Shown here: positions 46,481 through 56,544 of the stretch, piece after piece
Layout: each line of letters begins with the position of its first letter
How positions within the stretch are numbered: position 1 is the first letter of the stretch
NCBI RefSeq assembly: GCF_000182925.2
Contig: NC_026501.1
Location: forward strand, 3,286,001-3,350,000
DNA length: 64,000 nucleotides
Source: Neurospora crassa OR74A
Taxonomy: Eukaryota; Ascomycota; Sordariomycetes; Sordariales; Sordariaceae
Direction of reading: 5' to 3'
Made by a program: the position numbers and the translations under genes
The notes under the pieces: generated by a model
Told to the model about the DNA's origin: nothing
Databases searched by the model: none
What the model saw: only the letters and a program-made list of their open reading frames with translations

Positions 46481-47735
46481 TCGTAGGAATCGGATTTGGT
46501 GGATCGCGATGCTAGTGTGGATTATAGTTTATCTTCTCTTTTCTTTTTTTACGAACGCAGGGCCGGGGGGCTTTCTCATCTCTTAACCATCGCTTGGAAC
46601 CCTATGGACATATCATCTATTATCTCGGCCATGATCATCACTTGACAGGCTTTCATATCCCTGATCTGCATTTTCATCGCAGCGGCACATTGGGAACGGG
46701 GTCTAGGTACTTAGCATTTCACTGGTCGTTCAGGGATTGAGCACAAATGTGATTTGGCACATGGGCGTACAGACTGGGTCTTGTTTTTTTTTATTCTGTT
46801 TCGGGTTTCCTTTCTATTCTTTCTTTTTTAGCTGTCGATCTTGTTTTCTGACCGAGCATCATGTGTACACGGAAGGCATGACGGCTTACTTCCTCGGTAC
46901 GGCGCTTGCGTGATAGTGCAGAGGGATGGTGTTTTTTGTTTTTTTTCTTTTCTTCTTGTTTTGGAAGTATCATTCTTAGCGTAACTCTGCTGGCTCGGTT
47001 TCTTCGGTGTTACATCTGTCCTTGTTTTGTTTTATGGTGCCGGTCACTATGGCGTATTACGTGGGTTTCTCCTGCTCATGACGATTATACCTCAGGCGCT
47101 TTGGAGGATTCCATCGGGGTAGCATGAAGGAGGAGTTGGCTTTGTTTCTCGTCGATTCTATCTAAGAAGCATGACAATCACCGCTCTATTCGATCGATTA
47201 CTTGCACCACACCATACTCGTACCCAAGCTTGGTGACTCCCTATGATATCGATCAATGTGCCCTCAATCCGACAAACCCGTGTAGGCCATAGGTATTCAG
47301 GGCTGTTGGGCGGCGCATTCATGGACTAACTCGTGTCAGCCCTCCGGCTAGAGGCACCTAGTGTATCGACCAAGGGAAGCTGTCCTTTTTTGTCTGTATT
47401 CGGATGGGCTGTGGCTGTTCCTTCCTGGAGACACCAAACTCAAGAAAGGAACGCCACTGTCTAATAAGTGGAAGGCAAGAACCTCCACGGTTGCCCCGTG
47501 ACTTCGATTGTTGAGCGATTTCACTAGGTGACAGGTGAGGGAAGGTTCACTGGCGCGCCGACTGTCCATCGTGATTAACGACAATGTAGGCCATGGGCCA
47601 ATAGCGAAAAGCCTTCTCCCCCGAAGTACTTTGATTGTCCAATATTAGTACCCGCAGTCAACTATTGTGTTTACCGGCATGACAATGGAAATACTACCTC
47701 TATGTATATACACAGCCCCTTGCCCATCGACCGCT
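46481..47735. other. Convergent 3' region of the bHLH gene and npr3
   Basis: 1.25 kb between two convergent stops. T-rich runs near 46540 and 46785-46960 fit 3' UTRs. No coding frame or RNA gene is recognised. Confidence 0.6.
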
Positions 47736-50700
47736 TCACCAATGTCTGGTACACAACAAATACTCGCTCATAGCCGTCAATAACGACCACGCCTCCTTCC
47801 GCTTCATATCCTCTTGCAAAGCAATCCGCTCCAGCGCCGACCGCCCATTGAAGTACTTCCAGAACTGAGGCCACGTGTTAGCCACCCGCTCGTCCCAGTC
47901 CTTAGTCCCTCGTTGAGCGCTGGCTGATCCGGAGACAGTACGCCCTCCTCCTGACGTTCCGGTTCCGCCGGCTGTTTTCGCGCTGGCGCCGGTGGTGTGG
48001 GTACCGGTCGCGGAGGAGGATGCGATGTTTGTGGCATCATTGCTTGTAGCGGTGTTTGAGGAAGCATTGGCACTGCTGCTGTTTTTGTTGTTGTTGTTGT
48101 TGTTGTTGCCGTTACCAGCTCCAGCAGCAGCAGCATCCTCCGACCCCGTCCCCGATGCTTCCACACCAGCACCGTCCGTGGCTGCAGCGTCACTACCCGT
48201 GCCGGCCTCAGATGCACCAGCAGCAGCAACAGTCGCCGCCGTCGTCGTAGCCACCTCCCCGCCCCGCCCCCTCAACCTTCTTTCAATAGCACTCAAGTAC
48301 AAACTCTCCTTCCCTGTCGCCTTCTTCGCATCCAGTATAATATGCGGGCTCATGCCTAGCAGGTGTTTAGCATGATTTACGCTCGGGTGTCTCGTCGCCT
48401 GCGGCACAGCCTTTCGCGCGTGCGCCATAGCCCGCTCCGCGAGCTCGCGCGCCGCTTTGTCGGCTATGCGCTCCAGTCGGGCTTTTTCTGCGGCCTGTTC
48501 GGCGGGGGTGGGCTGATGGTGCGTGGAGGAAGTACCGGCTGAGGCGTTGGTATCTTCGGATATGGTGCGGGTGAGTTGGAGGGTAGGGCGGGGTGGGTTG
48601 AGCATGTTGAGAGTGTTGGCGGAGGCGTAGGAAGCTGTGGGAGAGGAGGAGCCATTGTTATTGTAGTTGTCTTTGTGAGAGTTGGTCATGTAGTCGCTGG
48701 TTCCAAGGATGAGGGTGGAGAGGGAAGTGGTTGACATGGGCGAAGTTAGGGTGGGGAGGAACTCGCTGATGGGGGTAGAAGCTGGTTGGGCGCGGGAAAG
48801 GGTTGGTGACTGTGAATTGGACAGGTCACGAAGAGTTGCTGCCGAGGAATCCAGATCTGAGGCCGATGTCGACTCGGCTGCGAGTGAAAGGAATCCAGAT
48901 CCGGCGAAGCCGGCCAAGGGACCCTCGCTGAGTGCCGCTGCCAACACGTTGTTGCCGGGTCCTCCAATGTCACCACTGTTGTCCGCCGCCGTTGTTGGAG
49001 ACAGCATATCGTCGTGTTTGTGGTCTTGGTCCTCCCGGCCCCTATTCTGTGCTTTCGCCTTCTCGTGCGCAATCTCTTCTGCCTCTAGTTCATATTCAAC
49101 TTCGTATATGATCTCCGGCCAGACCACAACGTACGCAAAGGTGCAGAGCTGGGTAACCCAACCGCCGCGCATCAACCACGCCAGCATAGCCATATAAAGA
49201 GGCCGGTGAGCCTTACTCGGACAGTGCAGTTTATACGGCCGTGGGGCAACGCCCAGCTCGGCCAGGAAATTGGGCAACGGTGGTGAAAGTGGGAACTGTC
49301 TCGCCCACTGCGCAGCTGCTTGAGGAAGTCTGCGCAGATCGCAGTTAGGACTCACGATGTACATATCGCGGCCGTGCAAAGGCGGTATGGCGATGGCTCG
49401 TCGCCAGAATATGAAGTGTTCGGCGAACCTCCTCACCTGGGCAGGCGAAAGGATACTACTTGCCTGTTGTTGCACCTGGTGGAAGGAGAGATTGGGCTTG
49501 CATCTGCGTACAAACTCGATCATGGCCTGCGTAGTAGGGTCGGATTCGGGGCCCAATAATTCGTTGATAACTTTCTTCTCTTCTGCCATCAGGAGGAGCG
49601 CAAAGGTCTTGTCCAGATATTCGGGCTCCTCTACGTTCTCGTCGGCTTGCAGTGAGTTTGCCGTCGTCAACCACAGGCCAAGCTGCTCCTCCGCTTGGCC
49701 GTCCTGTGGCAGGTCGGGCACATGGAATGGTACAGGAATCTGCACGGAGTGAGTGACCACACCCTCAATGGTCTCCAGCTGAATGGCAGCGATTCTGTTT
49801 CGTGATATGGCGTCGTATATGTCCTGCATAGACGCTGCCAGTGAAGAGTTTGATAGGATTTCCTCCCACAGCTGACTCATCTTCCTCTCTGGTTCACAAA
49901 CAGGCACATTAGCAGGAGCCCGCAGCGATGGAGTTGATGGATACACTCACTGTCTTCCCGGCCCTTGTCCTTCAAGGCTAGAATCTTCTTAGATTCCTTC
50001 CAGATGAAATCACCCCTCTGCTGGCAGTATTTGTATGCCTTGTTGACTTTCTTGATGATATGCGTGTAGAGTATGTCGACAAGGTCGGCAACCTCATGCC
50101 TTCGGGGGTTCAAGATGAAGACAAGGTTGAACATGGTCATGGAGCTTTTCTTGTCTTCGGCCTCTTCGGCGGGTTTGGCAGCAAGCTGGTCTACATCCGA
50201 GGGGCCTTTATCACTGGTCCTGGCGGGACCATCTGTGTCTGCAGGGGCGGTGTCATCGTGATCCCGGTGCTTTTGCTGCTTCTTGCTCTTCTTCCGCCAG
50301 ACCCCGTTCTCGGGCACATAGATGGGATATGAAACGCAGTAGAGAGAATCCAGGGAAACCTGGAACAAGCGTTTGTGATAGGCCCTGGCCGGAGTCAGAA
50401 TGTTTTCCAGATCCTTGGTCGGGAAGCCAGCAACGTGCTCCCAAGGAACAATCTGTGTGCCGCTCTCGGTGATGAGATGGTCGTCGTGGTTCCACTGCGA
50501 CAGCTCGGACTCCTTCAACGGGGATGAAGAGCTGGCATCGAGGCCAACGGCATGGGTGACTCGATGCAGAAGGGCCTCGTCTTCCTCGTCCAGATCGTCC
50601 AGATCGTCGCCATCTCTTGCGGCTGCTGTAGCCTGCGGTGGCAAGACATGGGGGGGATAGTGGAAGACAAATCGCGGGCCGTCCCGAGAACGGTTGATGA

Positions 50701-50752
50701 CGAGAGCAACAGCGAGGAAGTTGTCTGGGCTAGGCAAGACGGGGTATGCCAT
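47736..50752 (-). CDS. npr3: Nitrogen permease regulator 3 (GATOR1/SEACIT subunit)
   Basis: Npr3, with Npr2 and Iml1, restrains TORC1 at the vacuole when nitrogen is short. There are two exons, 50752-49951 and 49888-47736, giving 984 residues. The 62-nt intron has donor GTGAGT, branch GCTAATG and acceptor CCAG, and joins KGRED to KRKMSQLWEEIL. The N-terminal longin-like part starts LVINRSRDGPRFVFHYPP (about 18-35) and contains SLDSLYCVSYPIYVPE, then MFNLVFILNP and an HEVADLVDILYTHI helix, all family marks. Asp/Glu and Lys/His-rich inserts lie near 47-62 and 160-200. The middle (LHCPSKAHRPLYMAMLAWLMRGGWVTQL) is the most conserved C-terminal domain block. Residues about 814-915 are Ala/Gly/Asn/Thr low complexity with an Asn run. 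The protein closes with a helical WPQFWKYFNGRSALERIA segment. Confidence 0.93.
48076..48118. repeat. (GTT)n trinucleotide repeat coding poly-Asn in npr3
   Basis: A run of GTT/TTG units on the + strand reads as AAC/AAT codons on the coding strand, giving a GNGN-poly-Asn-K-N stretch inside npr3. It is a likely site of length variation between strains. Confidence 0.8.
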
Positions 50753-52450
50753 TTTGAAAGGTTTGAGGAGGCTGTTTCTTCTCTCGTTGTCCTTTGGATT
50801 TTTGGCAGTGCTGGCCCGGTGATTTCTACTTGATTACAGCCTATAGCACTGAACGCACGCAGCTGAACACCTCGTGCAATTATCTGTCCATCCGAAGCTA
50901 CATCAACCTGACATGCTCATGTATATATCGTGCCTTGCTGCTGTCCAACTCAGGGCTAGTTGATATCTTTTGTTTTGTCTTTCTCATACCATGGCTGCTG
51001 AACGGTATCTGGAATGTCTCTTACTGCCGGGTGCGGGTGAGTTGCGAAACCATAACACAAACAGCGTGTTACAGCTGACCGTAATCGCACCTGTTTGGTA
51101 ATGACGGCTGAATACAGTGGCTACCCCAGCTCAGGCTCCGACTTTTTCGACTCTTGACTGGACCGAAATGGTGGGCAAGGTGACTCGAGTGAAGGGGAGT
51201 GGGGGAAGGCGGGGGAAGGGGGGCCAGATCAGTGGAATGGCGGCCAAAAGCGACGACGTCAGACGGAAAGGCGAAACGGTTATTGGTACCAAACCTGCAA
51301 ATGAGGCGAGGGGCGCAAACGGCAATTCGAGACGGATGCAATCAGGGTTGAAACCTCGAAAGATTCGACTTGCGGTGATGCGTGGTGATGGGGTCTACGC
51401 TAGAGTACAGGGTGGCGGTGGTTGTTGTTGGGCTTCAGTTGGCCAACCGCATTCCACTTTTTTTCGTTGAATCGTTCGCGACGATTTCACGTGCTGAGCA
51501 ATCCCCGTCACGCCCGTGCAGTTGGGTGGACAGCGCGGCGCAGGCTGGCGACGGAGAAACAAGGCGGGACATTGAAAGAAGGTAGGTAGGTACGTACCCT
51601 TACGTAGGGGACCTTTGACAGGACTAGCCAAACACGGTTACTCGATCCAGACTCGTCCAGTCAGGGGCGACCTTGGAAAGAACAAGACAAGAGGCCAAGG
51701 GACCACCAGGCACACAAGGGACCACGGGGGTTTTGGCGTTGGGTCGGCGTGGTTGGCAAGGTTGGGCCGTCGTAGTGTACACTACTTACCTAATTGGGGC
51801 GGCAAGCGACCCCAGGCGCAAAAAGAGAAGCATGTGTTTGTCAGTGGGGATGGCGACTTTCGTTGATGAGGTACCTACCAAAGGGCAAGTGATCGTGTGA
51901 GAAAGGCGCAGCGGGACGACTTGATCATCGTCTTTACCAATCGGCTTCTGTTTCCACTTGGGTTGCGTCTATCCAACTGGCCTCACCGCGCCATCATCCA
52001 ACGCCATTGACGAAGCTTATGCCTCTTCAGATTCCTCCTTGTCCCATCTGCAGGCCGCGCATCCTTCATCTTGGCTGTGCTGAATCGGCCTAGAGAGTGA
52101 GATACAGTACCATAGGTGCGAAGACAGATACTGTACTGTAAACAACTGAACCCCCTCCTCCCACCCCCCCTTTTTTTAATGTCCGTGGTCTCCTTTCCTC
52201 GACATCCAACTTCACTTGCTTCTGCATACCTCTCCGCGCATAACGTCTGTCAATGTCTTGCACTGCAGTGCTACATAATCCAAAGTAAAAGAGAAAAAAA
52301 AACATAACTCATGAGCAGACTTGCCCATTGAGCAAAATCGCGAATTCCATCACGAAGCTCTGCCGTCATCTCCCCTCCCCCACAGGGCACACGTATACTA
52401 CAGTCCCTAGCAAAGAAACCGAGTCGGCCTTGCGATTCCTACCGCCCACC
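50753..52450. promoter_or_regulatory. Divergent npr3/ethanolamine-kinase intergenic region
   Basis: 1.7 kb between divergent start codons. It holds a GGTAGGTAGGTACGTACC-like palindrome near 51580 and a CT-rich leader (about 52145-52450) before the kinase ATG. No gene is seen within. A G-rich stretch at about 51195-51235 may reflect leader sequence. Confidence 0.5.
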
Positions 52451-53898
52451 ATGGCTGTCGGAACAGAGAACGGCACCCAAACCGCCAACGGCCAGTCCAA
52501 CGGCCAGTCCAACGGCCACTTGAACGGCAACGGGCCCGTTGAGCCTCACATTCGCTACATCCCTTTCGCTTACTCGAGCGAGGACTCCGAAGCCACCGCC
52601 CGCCGTCTCGTTCTCGCCATCCGCCCCGCCTGGGAGAGCGCCGATTCCAAGGTCGAGTTCGTGCGCTTCACCGATGGTATCACCAACACACTCCTCAAAG
52701 CAGTCAACAAAAAGGCCGGCCTTTCCAAGGATGAGGTGGACAAGGAGGCCATCTTGCTCCGCGCCTACGGCAACGGCACCGACTTGATCATCGACCGCCA
52801 CCGCGAAACCCAGAACCACGAGCTGCTCATGCGATACGGCCTCGCTCCCGAACTGCTCGCCCGCTTCGAGAACGGCATGATGTACCGCTTCGTTCAGGGC
52901 TCCATGACCCACCCCGAGGATCTGCGCAAGCCCGTCATCTACAAGGCCGTGGCCAAGAGGCTTGCCCAGTGGCACGCCGTGGTACCTTGCATCACTGCTC
53001 GCACGGGACACAGCCGCAGAAACTCCAAGAACACCGACTTCATTGTACCGTCTGAAGCCCTTGGTGATGCCGAGTTTCAGCAAATCATTGACAGTGTCGC
53101 GCCTGGAAAGCCCCCGCCGAACGTCTGGACGGTCATGCAGAAGTGGATTTTTGCCCTGCCAACAGATACGGAAGCGCAAAGAGAGCGTCAGGCCCAGTTG
53201 CAGAAGGAGCTTACCAGGACTGTTGCCGAGCTGAGCCAGCGGCCAGGCTTGGGTACCAATGGGGTGAGTACTGCCTTCTATCTGTTTCCCGCGTTTTCGG
53301 CATGACGGGGGATAATTTTGCTGATCACCTCACACAACAGCTCGTGTTTGCACACTGCGATCTCCTCAGCGGCAACGTCATCGTCCTTCCCAAACCCCAG
53401 CAGACACCCGCCGACGACAGCAACGGCGTCACCGCCAAAGACACGACCATCGACGTGACCTTCATCGATTATGAATACGCGACCCCCTCACCAGCCGCCT
53501 TTGATATTGCCAACCACTTTGCCGAATGGGGTGGCTTCGACTGCGACTTCAGCGTCCTTCCCACGCGCGTCCAGCGTCGCGAGTTCATCACCGCGTACAT
53601 CCGCGCCTACTATGCTTACCAAGGCAAGAAGAACGGAACCACGGCCGATTATAATGAAGCAGCTGAGGTCGATCGCCTACTAAACGAGGTGGACGTCTTC
53701 CGGGGCCTGCCTGGATTCTACTGGGGCATCTGGGCGCTGATTCAGGCGACCATCTCCCAGATCGACTTTGACTACGCCTCCTATGCAGAAACAAGACTGG
53801 GCGAGTACTGGGCCTGGCGAGATGAGATCTCGGGTGATCGCCAGCGCGCTGGAAAGGAGATCCCGTTGAGGGAGAAGAGGTGGGCTCAGGAACAGTGA
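52451..53898 (+). CDS. eki1: Ethanolamine kinase (choline/ethanolamine kinase family)
   Basis: The enzyme phosphorylates ethanolamine with ATP, the first step of the Kennedy (CDP-ethanolamine) route to phosphatidylethanolamine in the cytosol. There are two exons, 52451-53263 and 53341-53898, giving 456 residues. The 77-nt intron has donor GTGAGT and acceptor CAACAG and lies just before the catalytic loop. Visible motifs are an N-terminal Gly/Asn/Gln low-complexity tail (1-28), the nucleotide-binding FTDGITNTLLK near 74-84, Brenner's motif HCDLLSGN at 276-283 (Asp278 catalytic), and the choline-kinase motif IDYEYATPSPAAFDIANHF at 313-331 (Asp314 for Mg). The C-terminal FYWGIWALIQATISQIDFDY is closer to ETNK than to choline kinase, which is why I favour ethanolamine. 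Some choline activity is possible. The ATG in CCCACCATGGCT is optimal. An upstream TTG extension is ignored. Confidence 0.9.
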
Positions 53899-54616
53899 GC
53901 GCATCGGGTTGGAAGAACATAAACCAAAAAAAAGATCTCACTACGTTTGTTCGAGCGCGCACACACACACACACACACAAAGAGGAAAATAGCGTCGATG
54001 GGCATGGCGTGTCAGGAGTCGGGTTGATTACATGACCTATATATGATGCATGTATTCTTTCGGTTCTATATCAAATTTCTTTCTTTGATGTACTTCTTCA
54101 CCACGGGAGGCTCTGCATGGGAATATGGGCGAGCATTCAACATTGGCCTCACTTACGGAGTTGTTTTTGTTTAGTATAGATTAGATACCTCATCTCAACA
54201 GTCGGCTAGTAGCTCGAGTTGGCGCATTGAACATAATTATAGTAATCAGACAGACAGGACGTCCGCTAACATATCTGTGAGAAGTTATCACACAAGAGCG
54301 GCATTGGGTTGACGAGACCAATATTCCACTTATCTACGCCAAGACTGATCGTTGGCAAAACAGCAGTAGCTACCATACGCCCATCAGCTGTTCTGTTGTG
54401 CCCAGTTGTTGAAAACAATATATAACATCGCCGTGCCCGGTTTGACGCCATTCGTGATCCTATGATACCCCTTGTTACCTTGTCGCAGAAATTCATAGTT
54501 GTTGAATGAAATGACTCTCCTTTGTCCCACTCTCGTATGTAGTTAGTCAAATTGTAGCTTTCACCCCCTTGCCCTCCCGTGGGTAAAGCCTTGTATACTA
54601 TCCTCCTTCAAGTGCT
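53899..54616. other. Convergent 3' region with (CA)n repeat
   Basis: This region lies between the stops of the kinase gene and the glycine-cleavage gene. A (CA)n microsatellite of about 11 units is at 53957-53979. The rest is AT-leaning UTR-like sequence without a coding frame. Confidence 0.65.
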
Positions 54617-56050
54617 CTAAGCAGACTTGTAGTACTTGCTAGGCACAAACGGCATCTTGGTTACCACCGCCGGCCTGGGCTTTCCTCTCACCAGCACCTC
54701 CACCTCCGTCCCGCTCTTGTGCTGGCCATCCTTGATATACCCCATCGCAATGTTCTTCCCTAGACTGGGGCTCGGACACCCGCTCGTGATCCTACCAAGC
54801 TTCGTAGTCGGGTCCCCCTTGGCCACGATCTCCGCGCCTTCTCTGGCGGGGGCACCAGTCACAATAAAGCCGACGCGACGGCGGACGACGCCGTTTCCTC
54901 CTTTGCTCTTGGGAGTCAGCTGCGAGTTGATGGTCTCGGCTCCGTAGTACCCGGCATCCGCCTTGCGGCGGTTCGGGGGAATGATCCAGCTCAAAGCGGC
55001 CTCGACGGGAGACACCGTCTCGTCCAGGTCGTGCCCGTACAGGCACATGCCCGCTTCCAGGCGGAGGGAGTCGCGCGCGCCGAGACCGGCGAGCTGGACC
55101 TTCTCGACACCGCCTACCTGGAGTAGCTTCTCTGTGACCTCGACGGTCTCGGATGGCGGGATGGAAATCTCGAACCCGTCCTCGCCCGTGTAGCCGCCGC
55201 GGCTGATCAACAAGGGCGCGCTGGTTTTACCACCATCAAGCTTCACCTTGCCGTACACCGACTGGCCAAAGTAGAGCTGCTTCAGATCGGTGTTGCCGTC
55301 GAGCGCATCAGCCAGCACCGCCTCAGCCTCGGGTCCTTGCAAGGCCACCAGTCCCCAGCCATCCAGCTGCTCCTGGTTCACTTCCAGCCCGGATGCTTTG
55401 GCCTTGGCGAGCTCCTGGTCAAAGTACTCATTATCCTTCTCACGGCAGCCAGCGTTGGTGACGACGTAGAATTTGTCCTCGGCCAGCTTGGTAAGGATAG
55501 TGTCGTCCACAATGCCGCCGGACCCGTCGGCCTTGAGCAGCACCGACAGGGTGCTGCGGTGGACGCCCAGCGAGGCCAAGTCGGAGGGCGTGACGCGCTC
55601 GAGAAACTCGCGGGCTCCTGAGCCGGAGAAGATGCGCTGCACCATGTGGCTGACGTCGAAGATGGACGAGTGTTCGCGCGTGAAGGCGTGCGAAGCACTT
55701 ACTGAAAGACCCTTGTACTGCACCGGCATGTGGAAGCCGCCGAAGGGAACCATCTGGGCGCCGTGGGCGAGGTGGAGGTCGTAGAGGGGAGTCTTCTGGA
55801 GGGCCTCAGACGACGAGGCGGACGAGGAGCCATGGCGGGCGTGCTGCGTCCTGGACGTGAGGAGGGTCGTGCTAAGCCCAATGGCTGGGTTGCGGGAGAC
55901 GGTGCGACTGGTTTGGGGACGAAGGGTGGTGGTGATGGCGGAGCTGTTGAGGGTGCTGAGAGGGCGGGTCGTGCGCGATACTGAACGCTGGGAGATGCGG
56001 GGAGCGCTTCGGACGGCGTTAGTCACCGACGCCGACTTCAAGCTCTGCAT
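54617..56050 (-). CDS. gcv1: Glycine cleavage system T protein (aminomethyltransferase), mitochondrial
   Basis: The T protein takes the aminomethyl group from the H protein, releases ammonia and passes the carbon to tetrahydrofolate as methylene-THF, in the mitochondrial matrix. It is a single exon of 477 residues. Residues 1 to about 75 are rich in Ser, Thr, Arg and Ala with no acidic residue, a classic mitochondrial presequence. The mature part starts LQKTPLYDLHLAHGAQMVPFGGFHMPVQY (about 84-112). The IFDVSHM signature follows at 130-136, then GGIVDDTI, GWGLVALQGPEAE, SRGGYTGEDGFEI, and GLGARDSLRLEAGMCLYGHDLDE, which holds the folate-site Asp. A GTAAGT inside the 5' part (GLSVSASH) is ignored because the frame matches homologues across it. 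The start AAGATGCAG is chosen because the presequence begins there and the upstream frame opens only with GTG. Tandem with prp16 upstream. Confidence 0.94.
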   Translation of the reverse strand: MQSLKSASVTNAVRSAPRISQRSVSRTTRPLSTLNSSAITTTLRPQTSRTVSRNPAIGLSTTLLTSRTQHARHGSSSASSSEALQKTPLYDLHLAHGAQMVPFGGFHMPVQYKGLSVSASHAFTREHSSIFDVSHMVQRIFSGSGAREFLERVTPSDLASLGVHRSTLSVLLKADGSGGIVDDTILTKLAEDKFYVVTNAGCREKDNEYFDQELAKAKASGLEVNQEQLDGWGLVALQGPEAEAVLADALDGNTDLKQLYFGQSVYGKVKLDGGKTSAPLLISRGGYTGEDGFEISIPPSETVEVTEKLLQVGGVEKVQLAGLGARDSLRLEAGMCLYGHDLDETVSPVEAALSWIIPPNRRKADAGYYGAETINSQLTPKSKGGNGVVRRRVGFIVTGAPAREGAEIVAKGDPTTKLGRITSGCPSPSLGKNIAMGYIKDGQHKSGTEVEVLVRGKPRPAVVTKMPFVPSKYYKSA

Positions 56051-56544
56051 CTTTAATGAATTGGTTGGTGCCTTGCTTAAGACTGATGTTCTTGTTGGCA
56101 GTGCTGTTGTTCCCTCCACTGCTGTCGTCGTTTATCTGGCGACGTCAGAATTTGGATCTTGGGGGGGGTTGTACACAACCAAGCTACTATGTAATGAACG
56201 CAGAGAAAACACCGGAGCGTAACACAATCTCCAGGAAGGAAAAAAAGTTGCGATATAAAGAAGGGAAAGTAAGTAGAGTCATATAAAGTTCAGTCATTGA
56301 ATTGCATTATCATCTGTCATCACTGCCGATCCTGGCCGAGACCAGGGGTCAGATACCCGAACATTCCCATTCCCCACTTTGCTAACAGCCCGGCTATCGT
56401 TGCTATGGGGTTCCCATTTGTTTACTCATGCGGGTTGGGCCCTTTTCCTGGGGCACGCCCTGTTTATTTTACCTATTCATTACGTGCTGCTCCCGGGAAT
56501 GACTCGAGCTTGAACTTGAGGGCTTCAATATCCAAAATGTTCGT
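56051..56544. promoter_or_regulatory. Spacer between gcv1 and prp16 (gcv1 promoter)
   Basis: 494 bp between the prp16 stop and the gcv1 ATG, both reading leftwards. It must contain the prp16 3' UTR and the gcv1 promoter and leader. No other gene is seen. Confidence 0.55.

Noticed and set aside
52439-53179. 246-codon frame antisense to the ethanolamine kinase gene
   Set aside because: It is the complementary-strand shadow of a GC-rich coding exon.
55690-55710. GTAAGT donor-like word inside gcv1
   Set aside because: The translation across it matches the T-protein family without a gap, so it is not an intron.
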